Assembly (NCBI RefSeq): GCF_024701375.2
Contig: NZ_CP113910.1
Coordinates: 3,658,001 to 3,722,000, forward strand
From: Streptomyces sp. KMM 9044
GTDB taxonomy: Bacteria; Actinomycetota; Actinomycetes; Streptomycetales; Streptomycetaceae
Length of the DNA: 64,000 nucleotides
Direction of reading: 5' to 3'
Every line of letters starts with the position of its first letter. Within the stretch, counting starts at the first letter, position 1. Both the position numbers and the translations under genes were made by a program. The notes beneath the pieces were generated by a model. It saw only the letters and a list, made by a program, of their open reading frames with translations, was not told the DNA's origin and searched no databases. Positions 10,190-18,176 of the stretch are shown here, in pieces.

Positions 10190-11228
10190 GGCCGACCGCC
10201 TCCTTCCGCTGCTCGCCGTTGCCGCCGTCGGCCCCGGTGCCTTTGGCTGTCCCTGTGTCCGTGCCTGTGTCGGCGTTCGTGTCGTTCGTGTCGTTCGTGT
10301 CGTTCGTGAAGACCTCGGCAATGTGGTGGCGGCGCTGTTCCATACGCACCAGGCCGAGTCCGAGGTCGGCGATCACGTCCCGCACCAGGTCGTAGGTCTC
10401 CTCCCCCTGGGCGGTGAGAAGGAGGACGTGTCCGGAGCCCGGAAGTCCGCTGCCGTCCTGGACCGTCACTCCGCGCGCGTGGAGCGCGTCACGCACCGCG
10501 CGGGTGCCGTCGGGGTGCTCGTCGGTGTCGGTGACCTCGATCGCGAGGGCCGTCGTGATCTGGGTGAAGTCCGTGGTGGAGCTGGAGCGCAACAGCTTGC
10601 CGCCGTCCACGACGACCACGTGGTCACAGGTGCGCTCGAGTTCGCCCAGAAGGTGGGAGGTGACCAGGACCGAGATCCCGAAGTCGGTATGGATACGACG
10701 GATCAGACCGAGCATCTCGTCGCGGCCGACGGGGTCGAGACCGTTGGTCGGTTCGTCCAGGAAGACCAGGTCCGGGTCGTGCACCAGGGCCTGCGCGAGC
10801 TTCACACGCTGCTTCATGCCCGTCGAGTAGCCGCCCATGGGGCGGTAGCGCTCCTCGTACAGGCCGACGTGACGCAGGGTGTCCGCGGTGCGCTCCCGCG
10901 CTGCGGTGGGCGGCAGGCCCGACATCCGTGCCATGTGGACCACGAACTCGGTGGCCGAGACGTCAGGCGGCAGGCAGTCGTGCTCCGGCATGTAGCCGAC
11001 CCGCTCCCGGATGGCGGCGCCCTTGGTCGCGACGTCGAGGCCGAGCACTTCGGCGCGGCCCTCCGTCGCGGGGGACAGACCAAGAAGGATCTTGATCAAC
11101 GTGGACTTGCCGGCTCCGTTGGCCCCGACGAGCCCGGTCACACCGGGTCCGACATCCATGGAGAGCCGGTCAAGCGCGGTCACCCTGGGGAACCGCTTGC
11201 TCAGGCTTTCGGTCGCGATCACAGTCAC
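10179..11228 (-). CDS. ABC transporter ATP-binding protein with repetitive C-terminal tail
   Basis: A 349-residue ABC ATPase and first gene of the operon. It has Walker A GANGAGKST, signature YSTGMKQRVKLA and Walker B LVFLDEPTNGLD. GTG 11228 matches the usual N-terminus (VIATESLSKRFP). The last 45 residues are a low-complexity Asn-Asp-Thr and Gly-Thr tail outside the ABC fold, encoded by a 9-bp repeat. The IS110 element begins within about 260 bp upstream, so the native promoter region may be altered. Confidence 0.92.
   Translation of the reverse strand: MTVIATESLSKRFPRVTALDRLSMDVGPGVTGLVGANGAGKSTLIKILLGLSPATEGRAEVLGLDVATKGAAIRERVGYMPEHDCLPPDVSATEFVVHMARMSGLPPTAARERTADTLRHVGLYEERYRPMGGYSTGMKQRVKLAQALVHDPDLVFLDEPTNGLDPVGRDEMLGLIRRIHTDFGISVLVTSHLLGELERTCDHVVVVDGGKLLRSSSTTDFTQITTALAIEVTDTDEHPDGTRAVRDALHARGVTVQDGSGLPGSGHVLLLTAQGEETYDLVRDVIADLGLGLVRMEQRRHHIAEVFTNDTNDTNDTNADTGTDTGTAKGTGADGGNGEQRKEAVGHGG
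10274..10309 (-). repeat. 9-bp tandem repeat encoding Asn-Asp-Thr
   Basis: Four near-perfect copies of TCGTTCGTG (plus strand) encode NDT repeats in the ATPase tail. The unit is three codons, so expansion keeps the frame. Confidence 0.85.
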
Positions 11229-11493
11229 ACCCCCGACGTTAGTGACCCTCGCCACGCGGGTCGTCAGACCGGAGAGCTGTCTTCGCGTCCGCCTGGAGTT
11301 GTACGTGCCCGTAGGGGATCCCCCACCAGGGGGCTGTGAACCGCCCCGTGTCGGATTTGCCGACGGCATCGTCTTTTCTCCCCCAACACCTCATCGCTGA
11401 CTCTGACGCGTAAATAACTGCAGGTGGGTGCTCTCTCGGACAGGGGTATCGGCCCGGTCGGAGTCGTCTCCGCCGGGCTTCGGACATGCTCGT

Positions 11494-12738
11494 TCATCCA
11501 GCGGCGTCCATCGGGTCGAGGGTGACGCGGTAGCCGAGTTCGTTCAGCCGGGAGACGGCTCGGCGTGCGGCCCGCTCGGGATCTCGTTGGGTGAAGTAGC
11601 TGCCGCCGAGCTCGTGGTAGGGCACGTTGTCGTTGAGCATGTGCCAGATCGCGGTGATGATCGAGTGCTCGACGGCGACCAGCGCCTTGATCGGGCCGCG
11701 GCGAGCGGTCAGCCGCTTGTAGCGTGCCTGCAGGAAGGAGTCCTTGGTCCGTGCCGCTCCGAATGCGGCCATCCCCAGTGCCCCTTTCAGGTAGGGGTTG
11801 CCGGGCCGGACCCGGGTACTGCGGACCCGGCCGGCCGATTCGTGGTGTCCCGGACACAGCCCGGCCCAGGAGGCCAGGTGCTTGGCCGAGGGGAACCGGG
11901 CCATGTCACCCCCGGTCTCGGCCACGATCACTTCCGCCACCGCCCGGTTCACTCCCGGGATCGTGTCCAGCAGGTCCAGCGCCGGGCGAAAAGGGGTCAT
12001 CGCCTCCTCGATGCGGGCCGTCAGCTGGTTGACGGCACCGGACAGGTGGTCGTACTGGTCGAGATAGAGGCGGGTCAGGAAGGCGTGGTGTTCGCGGAAG
12101 CGGCCGGTCAGCGCCTGGGTCAGCTCGGGAATCTTGCTACGCATGCGGCGCTTGGCGAGGTCGGCGAGGACCTGCGGATCACGCTGCCCGTCGATCAGGG
12201 CCTGGAGCATGGCGCGGCCGGAGACTCCCATCAGGTCGGAGACGACGGCGGAGAGCTTGATGCCGGCATCTTCCAGCAGCTTCTCCAGGCGCTGCACGAC
12301 CTGGGCGCGTTCGCGGGTGAGCTGGGTGCGGGCCCGGGTGAGATCCCTCAGCTCGCGTACGGGCTGTGGAGGCACGAACGAGGCCCGCACCAAGCCGTGG
12401 GAGCCGAGTTGGGCCAGCCAGGCGGCGTCGGAGACGTCGGTCTTGCGGCCGGGCAGGTTCTTCACCTGACGGGCGTTGACCAGGATGACGTTCAGTTCCT
12501 CGATCAGCAGGTAGTAGAAGGGCTTCCAGTAGTCGCCGGTTGCCTCCATCACCACCAGGGTGACGTCCGCGCCGAGGAGGTGTTCGCGCAGGTCGAGGAT
12601 GGCGTTGGTGGTAGCGCCGAAGGTCGTGGTCTGCTGGGTGAACGTCCCTTTGCGTCTGGGGCTGGGGGTGCGCACGCACACCTTGGCGTCCCGCTTGCTG
12701 ATGTCGATGCCGGCGCAGCGTTCGTGAAGGACGTCCAT
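11494..12738 (-). CDS. IS110-family transposase (DEDD/serine recombinase)
   Basis: A 414-residue protein of normal family length. The N-terminal RuvC-like DEDD domain shows AGIDISK (first Asp), VMEATGDY (Glu) and KTDVSDA (two Asp). A coiled-coil middle follows. The C-terminal Transposase_20 domain has IPGVNRAVAEVIVAETG and the catalytic serine in KHLASWAGLCPG. ATG 12738 is chosen because the DEDD domain starts immediately after it; the frame extends upstream but reads noncoding DNA. No frameshift or missing catalytic residue was seen, so it may be active. Confidence 0.93.
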   Translation of the reverse strand: MDVLHERCAGIDISKRDAKVCVRTPSPRRKGTFTQQTTTFGATTNAILDLREHLLGADVTLVVMEATGDYWKPFYYLLIEELNVILVNARQVKNLPGRKTDVSDAAWLAQLGSHGLVRASFVPPQPVRELRDLTRARTQLTRERAQVVQRLEKLLEDAGIKLSAVVSDLMGVSGRAMLQALIDGQRDPQVLADLAKRRMRSKIPELTQALTGRFREHHAFLTRLYLDQYDHLSGAVNQLTARIEEAMTPFRPALDLLDTIPGVNRAVAEVIVAETGGDMARFPSAKHLASWAGLCPGHHESAGRVRSTRVRPGNPYLKGALGMAAFGAARTKDSFLQARYKRLTARRGPIKALVAVEHSIITAIWHMLNDNVPYHELGGSYFTQRDPERAARRAVSRLNELGYRVTLDPMDAAG

Positions 12739-12990
12739 GGCCACGGCTCCGCTTCTGTTCGGTTGTCGCTTCGCGGTGCCGTTCCGGGAGGGCCAAGGCA
12801 GTGCGCAGAATCTGACGCGCGTGCTCATGGCAACACTCCACGGTTCCCGTGGACGGCCCTCAGTACCATGCTGTCGTGCGAGCTCGGAGGCATCACAGAG
12901 TCGTCGGTCTCGTCCGGAACGAGCAGTTCCACTGTCCCGACGCGATCGTTCCCGCGACAGGGCGGTCAGGACCGCGCACGGCGCACGCCG
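12739..12990 (-). ncRNA. Candidate bridge-RNA region of the IS110 element
   Basis: The DNA upstream of the transposase start is noncoding and structured. A 7-bp hairpin TCCACGG-TTC-CCGTGGA is at 12837-12853, and GCGGTC/GACCGC is at 12962-12975. In IS110-group elements this end encodes the bridge RNA (seekRNA) that pairs target and donor DNA. The assignment rests on position and family knowledge. The RNA ends and guide loops were not resolved. Confidence 0.35.
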
Positions 12991-13278
12991 ACCCATTTAC
13001 TGTGCCCCCGGCGCACGGCGAAGCCGTGCTGAGTTGCTGTCGCTCAATTCGGGGGAGGGTCACGCACCGCATCCGGGAGGGGCCGGCCGGGGCTGGACCG
13101 CTTCCTCGCGAGGCCCGTTCCCTGCGCCCCGTCGACGGGCCGGCGTCACTCTCCGCAATGGGGCAACAGAGTCATCGCTGTGCGCAAAGCCTTGCGGGCT
13201 CTCACAGGAAAGGGGAGAGATCAAGCCCTATTGACGATGGTGGTCAGCGTCCCCGGACCGCCCGTCGATCGTCGGCGT
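12991..13278. other. Intergenic stretch, IS110 flank
   Basis: No frame here shows both a good start and coding bias. It probably contains the distal IS110 boundary and the 3' flank of the oxidoreductase gene. Confidence 0.4.
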
Positions 13279-14181
13279 TCAGCCGAGCTGGGCGACCGCT
13301 TCTGTGGCGATCTGCTCGAAGACTGCCTTGCCAGCCGCAAAGCCCGAGTCGGGGATCGGCCAGTGGATCACCATCTCGGTGAAGCCGAGCTCTTGGTGGC
13401 GGCCGGCGAAGTCGACGAAGGCGTCCACGGATTCCAGCGGCCTGTTCTGGTCGGGGGTGAAGCCGTGGAGCAGGATTTTGTCTAGGTCGGCCACGTCTCG
13501 GTCGGCCTCGGCGCACGCCTTGCCGAGCCTTTCGATCTGCCCGCGCAGTGCCTCGACCGACTGCTCCGGTGTCCCCTCCTCGTACAGCTTCGGGTCACCC
13601 GTCGTCACCCACGCCTGCCCATGTCGCGCAGCGAGCTTCAGGCCGCGTGGGCCGGTCGCCGCCACCGCGAACGGCAGTCGGGGGCGCTGTACGCAGCCGG
13701 GGAGGTTGCGGGCCTCCTCGGCGGTGTAGAAGTCGCCCTTCTGTGAGACCACGCCCTCGGTGAGTAGACGGTCGAGCAGCGGCACGAACTCGCCGAACCG
13801 GTCTGCCCGCTCCTTCGGTGTCCACGCCTCCTGGCCGAGCGCGGTGGCGTCGAAGCCGTTGCCGCCGGCGCCGATGCCGAGGGTGACCCGCCCGCCGGAG
13901 ATGTCGTCGAGCGAGATCAGTTCCTTGGCGAGCGTCACTGGGTGCCTGAAGTTTGGCGACGTAACCAAGGTGCCCAGGCGCAAGCGGTCCGTAGCCGTGG
14001 CGGCGGCGGTGAGGGTGGGAAGGGCACCGAACCACGGGCCGTCGCGGAAGCTGCGCCAGGAGAGGTGGTCGTAGGTGTACGCGGCGTGGAAGCCGAGTTC
14101 CTCGGCGCGCTGCCACTTGGCGCGACCTCCCTCGTGCCAGCGGTCGACAGGAAGGATCACGGTGCTCAGGCGCAGGCTCAT
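13279..14181 (-). CDS. LLM-class F420-dependent (luciferase-like) oxidoreductase
   Basis: A 300-residue TIM-barrel protein of the luciferase-like monooxygenase family. Typical motifs are YTYDHLSW, LRLGTLVTSPNFRHPVTLAKE, SGGRVTLGIGAGG and PFAVAATGPRGL. Such enzymes use F420 or FMN to oxidise or reduce small organics; the substrate is unknown. ATG 14181 gives the normal N-terminus MSLRLSTVILPV. The upstream Nudix frame runs into this gene in the same frame without a stop, but a strong hairpin lies between them, so separate translation is more likely than a fusion protein. Confidence 0.85.
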   Translation of the reverse strand: MSLRLSTVILPVDRWHEGGRAKWQRAEELGFHAAYTYDHLSWRSFRDGPWFGALPTLTAAATATDRLRLGTLVTSPNFRHPVTLAKELISLDDISGGRVTLGIGAGGNGFDATALGQEAWTPKERADRFGEFVPLLDRLLTEGVVSQKGDFYTAEEARNLPGCVQRPRLPFAVAATGPRGLKLAARHGQAWVTTGDPKLYEEGTPEQSVEALRGQIERLGKACAEADRDVADLDKILLHGFTPDQNRPLESVDAFVDFAGRHQELGFTEMVIHWPIPDSGFAAGKAVFEQIATEAVAQLG

Positions 14182-14775
14182 GCCGGTGAGCCTACGTCGA
14201 GCGCGTTCCTGGTCGGGGCTCGACGTAGGCGAGTCCCCACTGATCAGGCGCGGTGCCGTGCGGCCGCCGGGCCGTCCAGAACAGCGAGACGATTCAGTTC
14301 GTGTGATGGTGGTCGGCCATCCGTAGCGGGAGAAGGACGGGCCGCCATCCCTGTACGCAGCCAGGGCTTGTGCGGCCGTCGGAAACGCGGGCTCGGGGAG
14401 GCGTTCGGCCGCGAGCCACTGGACTGCGAGGTGCTTGTCCGGTTCGGTGTTGGTCAGTTCACCAGTCCAGGTGTCGGTGGCGAAGGCGAAGAGCACGAAC
14501 TGCCCAGACCGGTCCCAGCCCTGCTCGACGTGAACGACGTGGACGAGTGAAAGGTTGGCCGGGTCGACGAGAAGGCCCGTCTCCTCCTTGAGTTCGCGGG
14601 CAGCGGCTTCGTCGAGGGGTTCGCCGGGTTCGGCCTTGCCGCCGGGAAGGGTCCAGACCGGTTTCGGGGACCAGCTACGGGCTCCATAGAGCAGGGATGC
14701 GACCGTGTCGGTGTTCTTGTCGTGGACGATCACGCAGACCGCATTGCGACTGTTCATCACGCTGTTGTCGCTCAC
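14182..14775 (-). CDS. Nudix hydrolase, reading frame open into the next gene
   Basis: The Nudix box GGKAEPGEPLDEAAARELKEE lies about residues 45-65 with all catalytic Glu residues, in a normal 150-residue domain ending near SRYGW. No stop follows. About 45 residues of unlikely sequence (RTESSRCSGRPGGRTAPRLI and beyond) lead straight into the oxidoreductase at 14181, so the formal frame is 13279-14775. GTG 14775 has AAGGAG 8 bases upstream and overlaps the methyltransferase stop by 4 bp. Nudix enzymes cleave nucleoside diphosphate derivatives; the substrate is unknown. The stop was lost by mutation, or this is a rare fusion. Confidence 0.75.
14190..14230. terminator. Hairpin between the Nudix domain and the oxidoreductase start
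   Basis: Perfect 13-bp inverted repeat (GCCTACGTCGAGC / GCTCGACGTAGGC) with a 15-nt loop, immediately upstream of ATG 14181. It looks like an intrinsic terminator lying inside an apparently continuous reading frame. Confidence 0.7.
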
Positions 14776-15839
14776 CGTGTCCGCTCCTTGTCGACGTGCT
14801 TCGGATTCGGCGGGGGCGTGCGAGCATCCGGGGTGCCAGCTCCCCCTTGGAGCGCGGGCGCCTTCAACGCCCCGACGCGAGGTGGTCCGCATCGGTCCGC
14901 GAGAACACCAGGTCGGTCATCTCCTCGGGGGACCTTGGTGCATCGAACGGGCGGCTGTGGGTGCCGCATGGTCCTGGGACAGGTGGTCGGGTCGTAGTCA
15001 TTGGTGAGCGTGTACGCATGGAAGCCGTTCTGGCTCAGGATGTCGATGATCCCGGTGGCGCTTTCGCCCTGCTTGGCCAAGAGCCGAGGGGTGACCTCCA
15101 CGACAAGTTCCGCGTCGTCCGGCAAGTGCGCGAACGCCGGTAGGAGTCCGCGGACGGCTGCTGCTTCGGCGCCTTCGACGCCGATCTTGATGATCCGAGT
15201 GGTAGCGAACCGGGCGCTGCTGATGAGGCCGGCCAGGGGCGCGGTCTGTACGTTGAAGGTCATGTGGACGTGGCGGGGCCGCACGGCGGTGGTGTGGCCG
15301 AGGTTGGCGGGGTCCTCCAGGTACAGGGTCTGCCTGCCGTGGGGGTCGGAGACTGCCGATCGGATCGACTGGATGTTGGTCCGGCGGTTGGCAGTGATCG
15401 CGGCGGTCAGGTCGTCGTGGAACCGCGGGGAGGGTTCCACGACGATGACGTGCCCGTGGGGGCCGACGGCGTGGGAGGCAAGGAGGCTGAAGGCACCTCG
15501 GTGGGCGCCGACGTCGATGAAGGTGTCTCCGGGGCGGAGCCGGTCGCGGAGGAAGGCGCTCAGGTTCGGCTCCCACTCGCCGAAGAGGTACTGGTAGCGC
15601 TGGATGACGCCACTGGTGGTGACGCCGATCTTGTCGCCGGACCGCAGCCTGACGGTGGTGTGGGCGGGGTGGGCTCGCAGGTGCTCGTCGAGGAAGTGGC
15701 CGACGAGCCGGGCCTTGCCCACCGTTCCGGGGGCGTAGCGGACTGAGGTGCCCCGACTCGGATCTCGCGGCGGACCAGAAGGCCTTCGAGCGGATCGCCA
15801 TGGAGGCGCCGACCCAGCTGGGCCGAGCGGGCCGCTCAC
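14772..15839 (-). CDS. FkbM-family SAM-dependent methyltransferase with altered core motif
   Basis: About 355 residues. The recognisable domain begins at VRYAPGTVGKARLV. SAM motif I is FIDVGAHRGAF and motif II is VIVVEPSP. The family signature IKIDVEGAE reads IKIGVEGAE, so the normally conserved Asp is Gly. FkbM enzymes O-methylate sugars or polyketides. The first 30 residues (from GTG 15839 or TTG 15842) are unlike the family and may be junk read from a rearranged 5' flank. The last 60 residues are also unusual. The stop overlaps the Nudix start (GTGA), so the two are coupled. Activity is doubtful. Confidence 0.75.
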   Translation of the reverse strand: MSGPLGPAGSAPPWRSARRPSGPPRDPSRGTSVRYAPGTVGKARLVGHFLDEHLRAHPAHTTVRLRSGDKIGVTTSGVIQRYQYLFGEWEPNLSAFLRDRLRPGDTFIDVGAHRGAFSLLASHAVGPHGHVIVVEPSPRFHDDLTAAITANRRTNIQSIRSAVSDPHGRQTLYLEDPANLGHTTAVRPRHVHMTFNVQTAPLAGLISSARFATTRIIKIGVEGAEAAAVRGLLPAFAHLPDDAELVVEVTPRLLAKQGESATGIIDILSQNGFHAYTLTNDYDPTTCPRTMRHPQPPVRCTKVPRGDDRPGVLADRCGPPRVGALKAPALQGGAGTPDARTPPPNPKHVDKERTR

Positions 15840-15909
15840 CAAGAGCGGTCATCACTCACACGTGCGGAGTGCCGCACACCCGTGCGGACCCATACGGGAC
15901 AATGGCCGG

Positions 15910-16818
15910 GTGACCTCAGCGACCGCACAGCCCGACACCCCGGGCTCCCCCCCGTTCTCGACCTCGCTCGGGCGGGGAGGCAGCCCTCTCACCCCGCCGC
16001 GGCTCATCGCCACCGACCTCGACGGCACCCTGCTGCGCGACGACAAGTCGGTGTCCCCCCGCACGGTCGCCGCACTGGCCGCCGCCGAGAAGGCGGGCAT
16101 CGAGGTCTTCTTCGTCACCGGCCGCCCGGCCCGCTGGATGGACGTCGTCAGCGACCACGTCCACGGCCACGGGCTCGCCATCTGCGGCAACGGTGCCGCC
16201 CTCGTCGACCTGCACGGCGGCCCCGGTGCCCACCGCTTCGTGAAGGTGCGCGAGCTGGCCCGGCAGAACGCGCTGGACGCGGTGCGCCTGCTGCGCCAGG
16301 CGGCGCCGGGCACCGTGTACGCCGTCGAGCAGACCTACGGCTTCCACCAGGAGCCGGCGTATCCGAAGCTGCACAGGGAGATCCCGGACATCCGTGCCCA
16401 GGCCGAGGAGCTGCTGGCACCCGACGGCGCCGCCGCCGCCGAGCCGGTGCTCAAGATCCTCGCGCACCACCCCGAACTCGACCCCGACGCGTTCCTCACG
16501 CTGGCCCGGCTGGCCATCGGCACCTGCGCCAACGTCACCCGCTCCAGCCCCAGCGCCCTGCTGGAGATCAGCGGACCCGACGTGTCGAAGGCCAGCACGC
16601 TCGCCCTGTGCTGTGCCGAGCGCGGGATCCCTCACGAGGAGGTCGTGGCGTTCGGTGACATGCCCAACGACATCGAGATGCTGACCTGGGCGGGCCGTTC
16701 CTATGCGATGGGCAACGCCCACCCGGACGTCCTCGCCGCCGCCTCGGGGCACACGGTCGCCAACAACGAGGACGGCGTGGCCGTGGTGATCGAACAGATG
16801 CTGGCCCAGCTGCCCTGA
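15910..16818 (+). CDS. Cof-type HAD-superfamily phosphatase
   Basis: A 302-residue protein with catalytic [13 protein letters not shown] near residue 38 and motif IV GDMPNDIEMLTW near 238. It has the same layout as the serS-linked HAD protein. Compared with that paralogue it has an extra Pro/Ser-rich N-terminus. GTG 15910 is chosen because a -10-like GACAAT ends six bases before it, suggesting a leaderless transcript. Longer frames upstream lack coding bias. The substrate is unknown; sugar phosphate or flavin phosphate is likely for the family. Confidence 0.88.
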   Translation: MTSATAQPDTPGSPPFSTSLGRGGSPLTPPRLIATDLDGTLLRDDKSVSPRTVAALAAAEKAGIEVFFVTGRPARWMDVVSDHVHGHGLAICGNGAALVDLHGGPGAHRFVKVRELARQNALDAVRLLRQAAPGTVYAVEQTYGFHQEPAYPKLHREIPDIRAQAEELLAPDGAAAAEPVLKILAHHPELDPDAFLTLARLAIGTCANVTRSSPSALLEISGPDVSKASTLALCCAERGIPHEEVVAFGDMPNDIEMLTWAGRSYAMGNAHPDVLAAASGHTVANNEDGVAVVIEQMLAQLP

Positions 16819-16825
16819 GCGGATC

Positions 16826-16908
16826 CGGGCACCCGGATGGATCCACCCCGGTCCACCCCCTCGACCGGGCCAGGCACGACCGGCGGAGTGGACCGGGCCC
16901 GGTGCCCG
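16826..16908. terminator. Nested bidirectional terminator between converging genes
   Basis: Outer arms CGGGCACC (16826-16833) and GGTGCCCG (16901-16908) enclose inner arms CCCGGTCCAC (16847-16856) and GTGGACCGGG (16888-16897). The structure fills the gap between the HAD gene and the convergent peptidase gene. Confidence 0.8.
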
Positions 16909-16909
16909 C

Positions 16910-17974
16910 TCAGAGGCTCACCCCTCGTTGTGCCAGCCACGACACCGGGTTCACCGCCGCGCCCATCTCGGGCGTGACCCGCACCTCGAAATGCAGGTGC
17001 GGCCCGGTGGAGTTTCCGCTGGTCCCGGACTGGCCGATCCACTGGCCGGGCGAGACGCGCTCGCCCTGGTCCACGGCGACGGCGGCCAGGTGAGCGTACT
17101 GCGTGTAATAACCACCCACGTGTTCGACCACGATCTCGATACCGAACACCCCTCCGCAGGACACCTTCACCACCCTGCCCGCGCCCACGGACCGCACCGG
17201 CGTGCCGATCGGCACCGCGAAGTCCTGGCCGGTGTGCCGGCTCGCCCAGCGTGCACCACCACTCCCGTAGGAAGCGGACAGCGCGTAGGTCTCCACCGGC
17301 GCCACCCAGGAGTCGGCGAACATGGTCTCCGGCTGATCGAGCCGCACCGCACCACGGCAGGAACCGGCCGCCACCGAGGCGTCCGCCTGACCCTGGAGCT
17401 GCCACCGAGCTGCCTCCAGCTTCTGCTCGATGCCGCTCTTGAGGTCGGCGAGTTCCTTGTTCCGTTTCTCCAGCGACTTCCACGCCCCCGCCGCCTTCGC
17501 CTCGGCGCGGGCGAGCCGGGCCTCGGCCCGCGCGTTCTTCCCGATCGCCCTGTCGAGAGCCAGGTTCGCCTTCCACAGGGCACGCTGACCACGCATCACT
17601 TCCTCCGGGTCGTCCGCGAGGATCATGTGCGCGGTCAGCGGCAGTCCGCCGCCGCTGCGGTACTGGGACCGTGCGATACGACCGAGGTCGTCGCGCAGGA
17701 CCTCGGCGTCCTGTCGCTTCCGGTCGCGCAGCTTCTCCAGCCGTCGCACCTCGGTCCGCTGCCGGTCGGCCTCGCGCCGGCCCGTCTCGTACTTCAGTGT
17801 CGCCGCGGCCGCGTCCTCGTAGAGCCGCGCCACCTGTGCGCTGATCCCGGACTCAGGACCGTGACCAGGAGCATGCGGACCGTCGCCCCCACCGTCGGTG
17901 GGCCGGGCGGCGAGCACGGCGAGCGCGCACAACGGTACCGCGACGAGCAGCGGATGACGGCGAGTGAGACGCAT
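16910..17974 (-). CDS. Secreted M23-family peptidase with coiled-coil N-terminal region
   Basis: A 354-residue protein. It has a Sec signal-like N-terminus (MRLTRRHPLLVAVPLCALAVLA), a long charged coiled coil (about 45-190) and a C-terminal M23 metallopeptidase domain. Zinc ligands are in RHTGQDFAVP and GPHLHFEVRV. The layout resembles EnvC/NlpD-type or RipA-associated factors that cut peptidoglycan cross-links during growth and division. ATG 17974 is preferred to GTG 17995 because it starts at the basic n-region. It is downstream of cydDC on the same strand but 200 bp away, probably its own unit. Confidence 0.9.
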   Translation of the reverse strand: MRLTRRHPLLVAVPLCALAVLAARPTDGGGDGPHAPGHGPESGISAQVARLYEDAAAATLKYETGRREADRQRTEVRRLEKLRDRKRQDAEVLRDDLGRIARSQYRSGGGLPLTAHMILADDPEEVMRGQRALWKANLALDRAIGKNARAEARLARAEAKAAGAWKSLEKRNKELADLKSGIEQKLEAARWQLQGQADASVAAGSCRGAVRLDQPETMFADSWVAPVETYALSASYGSGGARWASRHTGQDFAVPIGTPVRSVGAGRVVKVSCGGVFGIEIVVEHVGGYYTQYAHLAAVAVDQGERVSPGQWIGQSGTSGNSTGPHLHFEVRVTPEMGAAVNPVSWLAQRGVSL

Positions 17975-18176
17975 GACAGCGATCCTGGTCCCCACCCCGG
18001 CCCACGGCCCTGTTCACGTCGTACGCCTGGGGGACCGGACGACCCGGATGGACCAGCGATACCGCCGAACAGAGCTACAAAGGGGAGTGGTTGACAGGGT
18101 GTCAGGCATCCTTCCGTCACGTACGCCCGTACCGGGCGTACGCGTCCCGTGCCGCATGCCCGTCCCCCGCACCCGG

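Larger units (their letters stand above)
11400..13000 (-). mobile_element. IS110-family insertion sequence (ends approximate)
   Basis: Defined by an intact IS110-type transposase and long flanking noncoding DNA. The family lacks terminal inverted repeats, so the ends cannot be read directly and both boundaries are estimates. It separates the ABC operon from an FkbM/Nudix/oxidoreductase group. The Streptomyces IS117 minicircle is a relative. Confidence 0.6.
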
